Source: Luteibacter sp. (GTDB taxonomy: Bacteria > Pseudomonadota > Gammaproteobacteria > Xanthomonadales > Rhodanobacteraceae). Taken from it: DNA of 64,000 nt. The stretch spans positions 1-64,000 of the forward strand of contig NZ_WNDO01000007.1 in assembly GCF_009912395.1 (NCBI RefSeq). The letters run 5' to 3'. Below are positions 1 to 9,164 of the stretch, in pieces (position 1 is the stretch's first letter; each line of letters starts with the position of its first letter). Under the pieces are notes generated by a model. It saw only the letters and a list, made by a program, of their open reading frames with translations. It was not told the origin of the DNA and did no database searches. A program made the position numbers and the translations under genes.

Positions 1-63
1 TGCCTGCTGCCTGAACTCCAGGCTGAACTCCTGCCCCTTTCTGCCTGCCTTGCTCTTGGTCAT
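1..63 (-). CDS. Start of an unidentified gene, cut by the window edge
   Basis: Reading leftward, an ATG at 63 is preceded by a very good ribosome site (AGGAGG, about 7 nt upstream) and opens 21 codons before the window ends. The peptide begins MTKSKAGRKGQEFSLEF. It lies 30 nt after the tnsB stop, the position of tnsC/tniB in a Tn7-like operon. The fragment FSLEF also resembles the first residues of IS3-type OrfA proteins. It is too short to assign; only its existence and start are supported. Confidence 0.45.
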   Translation of the reverse strand, partial: MTKSKAGRKGQEFSLEFRQQA

Positions 64-93
64 CGTCCACCTCCTATTGCGATAGTTAATCGC

Positions 94-1192
94 TTATAGG
101 GGTGTCCGTGAAACGGGGGCAAGATCAATCGGCTCCTTATTTTGCACGCGCGCACGTCGGGTCACCATTTGATTTAGGCGCTCATAACTGTCGAAGATCA
201 GTTGCTCATCGACCATCCGTCGTCCTTCCTTACGCAGCTGCGCCCGGACTTCACGCAGTTCCCATAGACTGATGGAAGGAAATTCCACATGACGGTAAGG
301 TACGGGGTAATAGCGCTGGGTCGTTGGGTCCAGGAAATAGACCACGCTGATATCTCTGGGATCACGCCGAACAATGAAGCGCCGGGGGCGACGTGACGTT
401 GGGTCGGTGGAGCGGATCCAAGGGTCCAGAACCGGATCGTAATAAGAGACGCCGTCGATACGCAGGCCGTAGCTCTGGATCGCTCGCTCGAGAAGCGGCA
501 TGAAATCTAGGCGCAGCCGTTTCGGGTCAGCGACCGGCGGCGGTAGGCCGACGCCCGGCGTTACACCGTCATCCAGGACGCCCAGCTCGTACCGTTTGAT
601 CGGTGGAACGTCGATGCTGCTATGCACGCGTTGGTGATATACGTTGCAGATGTATTCGGTCAGGTAACGTTCGAGCTCGCGAAGTGTGAGTACTGCCTCG
701 GTGTGTGGGGCATAGGCTCCACGGTCCTGCGTATTGGAGAATGTAGTTCCGGGCCGACGATGTACTTCTTGATTAAACGTCTCCATGAGTCGCTCAATAT
801 GGCCACCTCAGTTGGGGGTCTTCACCTTTCGCCACTCAACGCAAAAATGGTAAAACTGGGCAGCTCGGGTGATCATGCCCCCATGAAATTCCCTGGCGTT
901 GTCTGCATGTACGGCGGCAGGGATCCCCCACATTGGCCAGCGTGCGGGAACGCCAATCACACTGAGCCAGCTATCCTTGTGGAGCATGGCATGGACAAGG
1001 CACATGCCTACGGTCACTTCACTGGGTTCATCCAGGGAAAGATAAAAGCCAGCGACGCATCGTGAATACACGTCAATGGCAACGGTCAGCCAGGGTCTGC
1101 CGATATGGCGCCGATAGACGTCATCGACGATCAGGACGTCCAACGGTGTGTGGTCGATCTGCCAATAGGGTCCCGGATAATCGGCGCCGGGA
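94..1192 (-). pseudogene. tnsB: tnsB/tniA-like DDE transposase, 5'-truncated and with an in-frame stop
   Basis: The readable frame starts near 1192 with FPGADYPGPYWQIDHT, the start of an rve (integrase) catalytic core. It continues through VDDVYRRHIGRPW and AIDVYSR to the second-Asp motif HADNAREF. An in-frame TGA at 810-808 interrupts the usual TPHYGGHIER block, seen here as TPN-stop-GGHIER. Translation could resume in the same frame at 786 (METFNQE, with the catalytic Glu just upstream in HIERL) and run through a Mu-transposase-like C-terminal beta-barrel domain to 94. The DNA-binding N-terminus, roughly 200 residues or more, is gone because the frame is fused to a tnsA stub. In its family the protein cuts and joins transposon 3' ends. 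Confidence 0.75.
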
Positions 1193-1318
1193 AAGGCGGA
1201 CGGGTTGTGGCTCCCATTTCACCACCCGAAGGTCGAACTCGAGGAGCACATAAAAGTCGCGCTCAAGCGAAGATTCAAAGCGCGCAGGCTCGACGCCGGC
1301 CTGTTTCCTACTAGGCAT
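1193..1318 (-). pseudogene. tnsA: tnsA-like endonuclease, N-terminal stub
   Basis: From ATG at 1318 the frame reads MPSRKQAGVEPARF and then ESSLERDFYVLLEFD and EPQPVRL. This is the start of the TnsA restriction-like nuclease fold (S-ERDF--LLEFD---V---EPQP). About 40 residues survive. Around 1190-1200 the frame gives way to nonsense while the tnsB core becomes readable in another frame, so a deletion removed the rest of tnsA and the start of tnsB. In Tn7, TnsA makes the 5'-strand cuts that convert copy-in to cut-and-paste. Upstream open frame to 1576 has no resemblance to TnsA and covers the transposon end. Confidence 0.6.
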
Positions 1319-1415
1319 AACGCCCGCAAGGGCGCGATGTCCTAGGCCAATTTTTCGGGCGGGAGGCAAGGCGCGTGGAAATCCAGTCGCGACGGTATGG
1401 TGGAAAGTGCAATCC

Positions 1416-1509
1416 GTCGCATTCACTTTGGTAAATAGTCGCTTGACTTTGGTAAGTTCATGCAGTGGCGACCCTAATCTGGGCACAAGCAGTCGCATAC
1501 TCTTCGTAA
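1416..1509 (+). repeat. Three TnsB-binding-site-like direct repeats (transposon end)
   Basis: GTCGCATTCACTTTGGTAA (1416-1434), GTCGCTTGACTTTGGTAA (1438-1455) and the more diverged GTCGCATACTCTTCGTAA (1492-1509) lie in the same orientation just outside the tnsA start. Spacing of 22 and 54 bp and the position match the cluster of TnsB sites in a Tn7-like left end. No terminal 8-bp tip or target duplication could be fixed. Confidence 0.55.
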
Positions 1510-1576
1510 ACTCACAACGCGGATCACCTTCGCGCCGATCCGAGCGCGCTACCAGCCAACACTGCGGCCTAGCCAC

Positions 1577-2744
1577 TTTCGTCCCGTGCGCGACCTGATG
1601 ATGATCGTCGGCTACGTCGTCGGCGCCATGCTTCGCTTCGGGGTCCGTCGTCGGCCCGACGATCCACCGCGTTCGCCTTCAGGCGGCGGTTCTCGCCGAC
1701 ACATCATGGAACGCCTTCGCTAGAGGCCCGATGACGCCAGCACGGGCGCAGATCGGTCGCGTGACCGACAGGCCCGTTATAAGTCGCGTCACGTCGTACG
1801 CCGGGTTCGCGGGCAGGACGCGGAGCGCCGAGGCCGACATGTGCCTGATGAAAGGCCATGGGGACACGTCCTCCACGGCCGCCGATGGAGCTCACGCTGA
1901 CGAGCCTGGCCACGCAGGCGAGCTGAGCGTTGGTGGACAGCGGGTGTTATCCGCCCGGGCACGCGAACGACCTCCAGAGCCAGCGTTGGGCTACCCGGCG
2001 TTTTGGCCGTTTGGGGGCAGCGGCGCGTAGGAATCATGGTTCAAAACACATCGCGCAATGCTATGAACCGGTGCGCCCGGGAAGTATGAAGTATTGGGCG
2101 CTGACGTTTCACGGTGTCATGCACTACGCACGGACACCGTGTTCACAGACGGATCGGAATCCTTGGGACAACGTCAGGTGGGGCGCTATGTGGGTGTCAT
2201 CCGAAACCAGCACGACCCATTACGTTGCCCGGCGCCCGCCGTGTGCCGACGCCGTGCTTCGCGACCGCGCCGGGGTCGCTGGCGATGAGCTTATCGCCTC
2301 GCATCATCGCGACGCTGACACGCGATTTCCGCCCCGGGGTCTGGCGCAGGCCCAGGGCGTGGGCGTGGGCGAACGGATGGTCGATTGGCTGAATAGTCAA
2401 GCGGGGAAGCTCGAGATCCGTAGCGCGGCGCTGGCGTGCGACGCCGCCGAGTTCGCCCGGGTAGGCCCGAGAGGGCCGCCCCCCTGGTTCGCCGCGCCCC
2501 ATGGCGCTCTGTGGCGCCACGACGTCACCGCGCCCAAGCCGGGTGCCGCCGGCTCGGGTGACGTGCCGGCCAGTGGTGTCACCGGGTCCATCATATGCGG
2601 TGCAAACCAGGCCCAGGCAGTGTCCTGCTCCCGGGGCGTGCACGCTCGAGCCCGCGAGGGGGCCTCCCGCCCGATCGCGCCGATAAGCCCCGCGCCAACG
2701 GCTGCTGCGCGTGCCAGGTGTGTGGGTCCGACGGGAGGCGCGCC
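1577..2744. other. About 1.2 kb with no recognisable gene
   Basis: Several open frames overlap here on both strands, but none has a recognisable motif, convincing start or consistent codon usage. The stretch lies between the transposon scar and the damaged oxidoreductase. It is best read as degraded or non-coding DNA. I saw no tRNA, repeat or promoter that I could defend. Confidence 0.5.
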
Positions 2745-3691
2745 ATCACGACTGAGCGCGAGGCGCCTTACATCTTCGACTGTGTGATCGTCGGCGCGGG
2801 ACCGGCCGGGCTGACCGCCGCCACGTATCTGGCCCGCTACCACCGGCAGATCCTCATCGTGGATGCGGGCCGGTCGCGCGCACGGTGGATCCCGGTCAGC
2901 CACAATTGCCCGGGCTTTCCCTTTGGCGTCGCGGGGAACCAGCTACTCGCGTACTTCCGCGCCCAAGCAGCGCATTACGGCACGCCTGTCCGCGAGGCCG
3001 AGGTGGTCGCGGTGGAGCGCGATGCCGAGCGCTTTATCTTGCACACCGCCGCCGAGGCGATCGCCGCGCGCACGGTGTTGGTGGCCAGCGGCATCGTGGA
3101 CACGCTGCCGGACGCGCCCGACAGCGACGTAGCGATCGCCTCCGGCGCGCTGCGCCTGTGTGCGGTATGCGACGGCTACGAAGCGCGCGATGAGGCGATC
3201 GCGGTGCACGGCCCGATGGAGGAGGCGCTCGGTCATGCACGGTTTCTGCGCACCTTCTCCGCACGGGTGACTGTCGTCGGCCTACCCGGCGAGGTGACCA
3301 CCTCCCAGCAGATCGCCGAGGGCGCGACCATCGGGTGAGCATTTCGGGGGTCCTCGACCGACTGAGCTTCACCGATGGCGCCTGTACGGTGCACACGTGC
3401 GACGGCCACTCGCAGCGTTTCGACACCATGTACCCGGTGCTCGGCTGCACCCCATCGACCGGCTTCCTGGCGGCGCTGCAACCGTCGCGCGATGAGAACG
3501 GCCAGCTGATCCCCGACGCGGCGATGGAGACGAGCGTGCCCGGACTTTTCGCCGCGGGTGACGTCGTTGTGGGTCTTAACCAGATCAGCGTCGCGGTCGG
3601 TCAGGCGGCCATCGCCGCCACGCGGATCCACCACCGCCTGCCGTGTAACCTACGCGGTGCTGCGGTGGCAACGGCGCCATCGTTTCGGTAG
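2745..3691 (+). pseudogene. Thioredoxin-reductase-like NAD(P)/FAD oxidoreductase, frameshifted
   Basis: The first part shows an FAD-binding [15 protein letters not shown] motif, an HNCPGFPFG segment and a CAVCDGYE redox motif, typical of single-chain TrxB-like flavoproteins of about 300 residues. It stops at TGA 3336-3338. The C-terminal FAD motif (VPGLFAAGDVVVGLNQISVAVGQA) continues in another frame from about 3335 to 3691. A one-base shift near 3320-3335 therefore splits the gene. The start is also doubtful: a GGGAGG ribosome site stands 7-8 nt before an ATC codon at 2745, followed by [11 protein letters not shown], as if an ATG had mutated. GTG at 2718 is the nearest in-frame alternative. 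It probably reduced a disulfide or small-molecule substrate. Confidence 0.7.
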
Positions 3692-3816
3692 TCACGCCTC
3701 CCATAGCACCTGCATGCGCATGTAACTCCTGGCAGTGACGATGACCCGTATCTGGACTCGATCCCAGGCAGGGCTATGTCGACGACCAAGGGTAGCGCGC
3801 GCCCTCCCCGCCCGAG

Positions 3817-4155
3817 CTAGTCCGTCGCGTCCTGTACCAGCGCCTCGAGCGGTTGAAGGCCGCGCCGCATGCACGTGAGTAAGGCCATCCAGTGGTCAAG
3901 CGCCATGCCAACCTCCGTGGCCACCTCGCCAACGGCAGCCGGCGTACTGGCGACGGAGAGAGGACCACCGTTGAGAAGCGCATGTGTCATGGCGTGCAGC
4001 CGCAATATGTCTGCGCGCACGGCATCGGGATCGGCCAGCATGCTTAGACTGGCATCCCATTGGTCCACCCATCGTAGCAGCTGGGCCGTGTCGAAGGACT
4101 CACGAAGCTGCGCTAAGGCGGCCCTGGTGGAGGAGCCGGACGGCGGTCTACGCAT
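3817..4155 (-). CDS. tnpC: TnpC-like regulator of Tn3-family transposition
   Basis: A small soluble protein of 112 residues, rich in Leu, Ala and Arg, overlaps the end of tnpA: its ATG at 4155 contains the tnpA stop codon. An AGGAGAG ribosome site 6-7 nt upstream selects this start over the in-frame ATG at 4176. Position, size and predicted helical character fit TnpC, which in the Tn4651/Tn4652 group lowers transposase synthesis after transcription. The assignment rests on context and general family memory rather than on a catalytic motif. Translational coupling to tnpA is likely from the overlap. Confidence 0.55.
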   Translation of the reverse strand: MRRPPSGSSTRAALAQLRESFDTAQLLRWVDQWDASLSMLADPDAVRADILRLHAMTHALLNGGPLSVASTPAAVGEVATEVGMALDHWMALLTCMRRGLQPLEALVQDATD

Positions 4156-7100
4156 CGGGGCTCTCCTGATGGACACCCTCGCCTGCAGAAGAGGAGCGTG
4201 CGGCCTTTGCCGCGGCCTTGAACGTGCGTTCGCGGATCCAGGGTTCGGGTGCCCGTTTCAGATCCAGCCGATAATCGCCAAACCGCTTGATACCCCCCGT
4301 GAGATAGGGCGACAAGCAGCTCACATCGCGCCCGCTGATCGCCATACCCTGGCCGTCGAGCTTCTGCAGCGCATGCATCATGTCCACCATGTTCTGAAGA
4401 ATGACCGCCGAGGCGATCAAGTCGTTGTAGCGAAGCCGCTTCTGCTGTTCATCGGGATCGTTTTCGGCAATAACGTCGCCCCCGAAAGACAGAAATTTGG
4501 CGAATCCGTGGTAGGACTCAATCTTGTTGGTTTGGCTGGTGACCTCTTGCCGCAGGGCCGGGCTGGCTATCCATCGCAACAGGAACACCGTCCGATGCGC
4601 GCGCCCCAACTCCTGCGCTGCAAGAAATAGGCGATTGCGCTGACTGCTCGCACCAAGCCGTCTGAGCAACAGAGGCGAAGCAATCTTGCCGGCCTGAATG
4701 GAAATGGCGACCTGGACCAGATCCTGCCAATGGGTTTCGATGAGCGCCCAGTCGATGGCACCGTGAAAGAGCGAGTCAATATGCGTGTACCTCGTGGTTT
4801 TGTCCGGCCTATAGAAGTCGAGGTCCTTCCAATTGCGTATGCGGGGAAGCAGATTAATGCCCAGCAGGTACGTGAAGGCAAAGACCGTGGCTGACTGTCC
4901 CTGCGTGTCCGAGTACACCGTGTTGGGTTCGACCGAGAGCCGCGTCTTGAGCAAGCCATCGATCACCCAGACCGCCTCCCAAATGCCCGGCGGGATGAAG
5001 TGCCGAAAGGTCGCAATGTAGTTGTTAGCGACGTGGCGGTAGGCTACCGCCCCCATTTTCTTATAGCGAAAGTGGTAGCCCGCCAAAAGATTCTGTTCGT
5101 AGAAGTCGTACTGACTACCGTCCGCCGCCACGCTTTTGCCATCACCCCACGCGCGGGGAAGGTCCAGGCGTAGGTAGAGCTCTGCCAACTCGCGTGTCGC
5201 CGCTTCAAGCGTTTCCACCGTGATGTGGCGCCGATGGACGCGTGAAATCATATGGGGGCTGACTTCGCCCACGAAATGCCGAGCGGCCTGGTTCGGCCCG
5301 AGGTTGGAGCCCATCGCGAAGACGGTCTGCAGATAGCGCTCGGTGGCTTGCTTGATCTTCGGTTCGTTGCCGGAGATCGGTCCAAAATGCCGGGTGAAGT
5401 GGGTCCAGTGCTCAATGTTAGCCAGGATGTCCAGCAGGTTACGCGTGGGAAGCTCTCGCGTAAGGGCGCTATGCAGGGCGATCGCTGTGGCCGGAATGTC
5501 CTGGGCCTGTAGGCGGCGCAAGACCGGCTCTCCCTCCGGCCCGATCGATAGGTCCCCTTTGAGGTCGGGAAAGGCCTCATCGAGCTGGGCAGCGGTTCCG
5601 GCCAGCGAGCGCTTCAACGTGGCGACACAATCGGCGGCCGAGGCGGGAATATCCACCTTGGCGCAGAAGTCGGCCAGTCGCGCTTCGCATTGCGCCCAGG
5701 GCAGCAGGTGCTCACGGAAATCAGCAAAGGCTTCCGACCCCACCACGCAGGTGTCGCCGGACTTCAGCTCACTGGCCAGGTGCGAGAACACGCACATCTC
5801 CAAGTAACGTCGATTCACGCTCGGTACGTCGGTATCGGACTGAAGGACCAGCTTGCGCCATCGTTCCGTGCAAAAGTGGAGGTCGACCTCAACCGTGATC
5901 CAGTCGACCCGTCGATGCTCGTTGGCCAAGACCACGCCCAGGGCCTGCATCAACGATTGATTCTGTGAGGCCGACACGAACTCCAGGGTTCTGGCCAAGC
6001 GCATCAGCACCGAGCGATGGCTGGTAAAGAAACGCCAAAGCAGCGGCAAGTGGTTGGTACCGCCGGCCTGTTGGATCACGGCACAGTCTTCACGAAGTTT
6101 GGCCGTATCGCCGCCCGGCGAAAGCAACGCTCGAATACGGCGGCCAGCCGGCAGATCCTCCTTCTCCTCTAGCAGGATGGCCAAGACATCGTCGAGTCGA
6201 GCCACCAATTGTTCGGCCATGGCGCGCTGGTGGGCTTGGATCTGCAGGAGTTCGTCGCGAGCCCGCTTATGGAGGGCCGCGACCCGACGAATGAACATCT
6301 CGGCCAAGTCGTCGCGCGCCTGCACACGCATTCGGTGAATGAGCGCAAGCATGAGCGCGTAGCGTCGTTGCGGCACGGTACGACGAAGATCATCCGCATC
6401 GAGCAGGGCGGCTTGGTGAGCCAAATGGGCCAGCTTGCTCGTTGGAACATGACCTAAGGGGACGTCGACATCGCCCAGCGTATCAAGCCATGTCAGCTGA
6501 TCCAGTACCGCTTCCAAATGTTTCTTGGTCGCCCGTTTCGGCAGCGCTTTGATGGCCTGAAAAGCGCTCTGGCGGCGCGCATAGTCCGTCGTAAGCAGCC
6601 CATCAAGGAAGGCACGACGCTCATCGGTCAGCGCATCGTCAATGCGCGCATACAGCTGCTCCTGCGCGCTGGCACCGGCTGCTTCGGCAATATTATCTAG
6701 GGTAGAGAAGGCTGGCAATTCGAAGCGCCGAAAGATCAGCTCTTCGATGACGGCATTGATGATGTCGACACGCCGGTCCATGACCTCCGCCGCCTCATCG
6801 GCGGCACGAACGGCAACACGTTGCGCCTCCTTGCCATAGTAGCGGTGGACATTCACATAGCCGCGCACGGCGGCGCAGTGGCGATAATGTGTCCGGGGTT
6901 GCTGATAGCTGACAGCCACCTTGGGACCAAGATTCATGACCGTGCGGATGTGCTCGACGATCACGGCAGGCACGGTATCCAGGTCGGGAAAGTGGTGCAA
7001 CTGCTGAAACGTTTTGAGCAAGACCATCAAGCTCAATTGGGCGTTTCGACCGTGTGCGGAACCGGCCACCCAAGTCACTTCATCCGCGTCCGGGGTGTAG

Positions 7101-7180
7101 TGTCGGATCAGGTCTTTCGCTGGGATAACTCGGGGAAATCGCGGATACGCTGTACGCTCGACATTCGCCATGGCCACCAT
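4148..7180 (-). CDS. tnpA: Tn3-family transposase TnpA (Tn4651-type)
   Basis: The full-length 1010-residue reading frame matches the usual size of Tn3-family transposases. The DDE catalytic residues are visible: Asp in AADGSQYDFY (about residue 687), Asp in YSDTQGQSA (about 757) and Glu in NKIESYHGFAKFL (about 888). The C-terminal DDE_Tnp_Tn3 block (FLLRWI, RYNDLIASAVILQN) is intact and no stop or frameshift was seen, so it may be active. It works with terminal inverted repeats in replicative transposition. No resolvase (tnpR or tnpS/T) lies next to it, and I could not identify the 38-48 bp inverted repeats. A second in-frame ATG (7171) is possible because no clear ribosome site precedes either one. 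Confidence 0.92.
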   Translation of the reverse strand: MVAMANVERTAYPRFPRVIPAKDLIRHYTPDADEVTWVAGSAHGRNAQLSLMVLLKTFQQLHHFPDLDTVPAVIVEHIRTVMNLGPKVAVSYQQPRTHYRHCAAVRGYVNVHRYYGKEAQRVAVRAADEAAEVMDRRVDIINAVIEELIFRRFELPAFSTLDNIAEAAGASAQEQLYARIDDALTDERRAFLDGLLTTDYARRQSAFQAIKALPKRATKKHLEAVLDQLTWLDTLGDVDVPLGHVPTSKLAHLAHQAALLDADDLRRTVPQRRYALMLALIHRMRVQARDDLAEMFIRRVAALHKRARDELLQIQAHQRAMAEQLVARLDDVLAILLEEKEDLPAGRRIRALLSPGGDTAKLREDCAVIQQAGGTNHLPLLWRFFTSHRSVLMRLARTLEFVSASQNQSLMQALGVVLANEHRRVDWITVEVDLHFCTERWRKLVLQSDTDVPSVNRRYLEMCVFSHLASELKSGDTCVVGSEAFADFREHLLPWAQCEARLADFCAKVDIPASAADCVATLKRSLAGTAAQLDEAFPDLKGDLSIGPEGEPVLRRLQAQDIPATAIALHSALTRELPTRNLLDILANIEHWTHFTRHFGPISGNEPKIKQATERYLQTVFAMGSNLGPNQAARHFVGEVSPHMISRVHRRHITVETLEAATRELAELYLRLDLPRAWGDGKSVAADGSQYDFYEQNLLAGYHFRYKKMGAVAYRHVANNYIATFRHFIPPGIWEAVWVIDGLLKTRLSVEPNTVYSDTQGQSATVFAFTYLLGINLLPRIRNWKDLDFYRPDKTTRYTHIDSLFHGAIDWALIETHWQDLVQVAISIQAGKIASPLLLRRLGASSQRNRLFLAAQELGRAHRTVFLLRWIASPALRQEVTSQTNKIESYHGFAKFLSFGGDVIAENDPDEQQKRLRYNDLIASAVILQNMVDMMHALQKLDGQGMAISGRDVSCLSPYLTGGIKRFGDYRLDLKRAPEPWIRERTFKAAAKAARSSSAGEGVHQESPDA

Positions 7181-7322
7181 CCGGGACGAAAAGCACGAAA
7201 CCTGAAGAGTATCGGACTTACAAGTCTAAATTGGTGTTAGCGGCCAGTTATCGCATTACACATTAACAATCAATGCGTTAGAGAATAAATGTCCTAATTT
7301 TGGCCCAATCCGGGCACGCCCC

Positions 7323-7763
7323 CTCAAGCGCCTGCTCGATCGCATCGATGTACACGATGCCGAAGTCCCCGTCGTCACGCGACAGCCCCTACGCGCGCGA
7401 ATGGGCGGTTGGCTTGTTCGCGGCCTCGTCGCTGCGGTGGTCATCCAGGCCATCGGTATCGGCATCCTGAGCGTGAAGGTCCATCAGGATGGTGTCCCTC
7501 CCGCGTACCACACCTATAGCCAGGTGCCGACCTCGCCCACGCCGCCCGGCGCGATCCACGTCATTCCCGACGCGGGGATGAAGGTGTCGGAATGGAACGC
7601 GCTGGTACATGCCATGCGTCTTGAGGTCGTCGGCGGCCCCAACGACGTAGGCGCCTATACCGTGGTACCGGTCGCAGGCGCCTCTGCCCGGGCCGACGTG
7701 TTGCAACGCCTGCGCAGCGCGCAGGGTATCCGCATGGCCGAACCCGTCGCCGATATCCATTGA
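7323..7763 (+). pseudogene. 3' remnant of an anti-sigma-factor-like membrane protein gene
   Basis: The frame is open leftward of 7401 (LLDRIDVHDAEVPVVTRQPLRARM) without a good start, then enters one transmembrane helix (WLVRGLVAAVVIQAIGIGIL) and a roughly 90-residue periplasmic-type tail ending at 7763. A short cytoplasmic part, one helix and a small outer domain fit the C-terminal half of a zf-HC2-type anti-sigma factor. The N-terminal zinc-binding part and the sigma gene expected before it are absent, replaced by the Tn3 side. The stop overlaps the ATG of the protease gene (TGATG), so the two were translationally coupled. ATG 7401 would skip only the juxtamembrane part. Confidence 0.5.
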
Positions 7764-9070
7764 TGCTCTATCGCCTGGCCATCGCGTTCCTCGCTCTCGC
7801 CCTGTCCGCCTGCACGGCGCAGCCTGCCGTCATGCGCACGCAGGCGGACGCCATGCCCGCCACGGATGCCGCGACGCTGGATCACGATCGCGACATCATC
7901 CTGGCCGTGGCGAATCCGATCGAACCGCCTGCCGCGCACGCGGGGTCCAGCTTCATCGGCTACGCGCCGCCGGGCAGCTATGGCGCGGGGCAGCGCGCCA
8001 ACGCGATGCTGTCGGACCTGAAGCGGCAGTATGGCCTGCGCGAACGCACTGGCTGGCCGATCAAGGCGTTGGGCTTGTACTGCGTGGTGCTCGAACCACC
8101 GCCTGGCGTGACGCGCGACGCGCTGCTGAAGACACTGGCAGCCGACGACCGCGTGAAGCTTGCCCAGCCGCTCCAGGATTACACGGTCTATTCCGACACC
8201 AAGGCGGCCGAGCCTCCCGTCGCGCATGCCTATAACGATCCGTATGCCAACCTGCAGCGCGGTTTCGTCGAGACCGACGCCGCGCGCGCCCATGCGACCA
8301 GCCAGGGGCATGGCGTGCAGGTCGCCGTCATCGACACCGGCGTGGATTTCAACCATCCCGACCTGCAAGGCCGCATCGCCACGATGCACGATATGGTCGG
8401 TACCGACGATGCCGCATTCAGCCGCGACGCCCATGGCACGGAGGTCGCCGGCATCATTGCCGCCGTCGGCGACAACCATCAGGGCATCGTCGGCATCGCG
8501 CCGGCAGCGACACTCTCCGTGTACAAGGCGTGCTGGTACACGACCGACGGCAACAGCGGCGCGCATTGCAATTCGTTCACCCTGGCCAAAGCCATGGCCG
8601 CGGTGCTGGACACGGACGCGCGCATCGTCAACATGAGCCTTGGTGGCCCCGCCGATCCGCTGCTGAGCAAGCTGCTGGCCGAGCTTCTTCGCCAGGATCG
8701 CATCGTGGTGACGGCACTGCCGCCGGACGGTTCCACCAAGGGATTCCCAGATGGCGCGCAGGGCGTGATCGTCGTCCGATCGGGTTCGTCGACCCACGGA
8801 CCACCCGATGTATTGAGTGCACCGGGCGGCGACATCCTCACGACGCAGCCAGGTGGCAGCTATGACTTCAGTTCGGGTTCCTCAATGGCTGCCGCTCATG
8901 TGAGCGGCATTCTCGCGCTCATGCTGTCCGTCGACCACGGCATGGATGCGGCCACGGCGCGACATCTCCTGGATACCACCAGCAAGATCACGAACGGTGC
9001 GCGACAGGTGGACGCCGCCAGCGCCCTGCAAGCGCTCCAGGGCAACAGCGGTCGCGCTTCCGTGCACTGA
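7763..9070 (+). CDS. S8 (subtilisin-like) serine peptidase, predicted lipoprotein
   Basis: Residues 1-16 form a signal peptide ending in a lipobox (LSAC, Cys17), so the protein is probably lipid-anchored in the envelope. The peptidase domain occupies about 180-425, with the catalytic triad Asp191 (VIDTGVDFNHP), His224 (HGTEVAG) and Ser374 (GSSMAAAHVSG). The preceding 120 residues look like an inhibitor/propeptide-type domain. The start at 7763 overlaps the upstream stop; the TTG at 7760 is less likely. In relatives of this genus such peptidases follow a sigma/anti-sigma pair, and here only a fragment of the anti-sigma gene remains, so native control may be lost. The substrate is unknown. Confidence 0.88.
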   Translation: MLYRLAIAFLALALSACTAQPAVMRTQADAMPATDAATLDHDRDIILAVANPIEPPAAHAGSSFIGYAPPGSYGAGQRANAMLSDLKRQYGLRERTGWPIKALGLYCVVLEPPPGVTRDALLKTLAADDRVKLAQPLQDYTVYSDTKAAEPPVAHAYNDPYANLQRGFVETDAARAHATSQGHGVQVAVIDTGVDFNHPDLQGRIATMHDMVGTDDAAFSRDAHGTEVAGIIAAVGDNHQGIVGIAPAATLSVYKACWYTTDGNSGAHCNSFTLAKAMAAVLDTDARIVNMSLGGPADPLLSKLLAELLRQDRIVVTALPPDGSTKGFPDGAQGVIVVRSGSSTHGPPDVLSAPGGDILTTQPGGSYDFSSGSSMAAAHVSGILALMLSVDHGMDAATARHLLDTTSKITNGARQVDAASALQALQGNSGRASVH

Positions 9071-9164
9071 ATCACGGCGTCATATATCTCATGGGATGTT
9101 CGTTCCTTACGCCGCGGTTCAAGCACGCGGAGAGAGGATCAGTACGCCAACCACGGGAAAGCTC

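Larger units (their letters stand above)
1..1509 (-). mobile_element. Decayed Tn7-like transposon end with tnsA-tnsB stubs
   Basis: Three features combine into one element: repeats at 1416-1509 that look like TnsB binding sites, a TnsA-like N-terminus beginning at 1318, and a TnsB/TniA-like DDE transposase running to 94. The order end, tnsA, tnsB is that of Tn7-like elements. Most of tnsA and the N-terminal part of tnsB are missing, and tnsB carries a stop, so this copy cannot transpose itself. The left boundary lies outside the window and the outer end beyond 1509 was not pinned down. Confidence 0.6.

Noticed and set aside
1416-1509. Short repeats as a CRISPR array
   Set aside because: Only three imperfect copies with unequal spacing and no cas genes; they fit transposon-end binding sites.
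1930-2903. Overlapping open frames of 150-285 codons on both strands
   Set aside because: No recognisable domain, mutually overlapping, atypical composition; more likely chance frames in GC-rich degraded DNA.
3692-3816. Search for the Tn3 inverted repeat downstream of tnpC
   Set aside because: No stretch here matched the region upstream of tnpA convincingly, so no repeat was annotated.
7256-7465. Minus-strand 69-codon frame beside tnpA
   Set aside because: It lies opposite the anti-sigma-like remnant and shows no motif.
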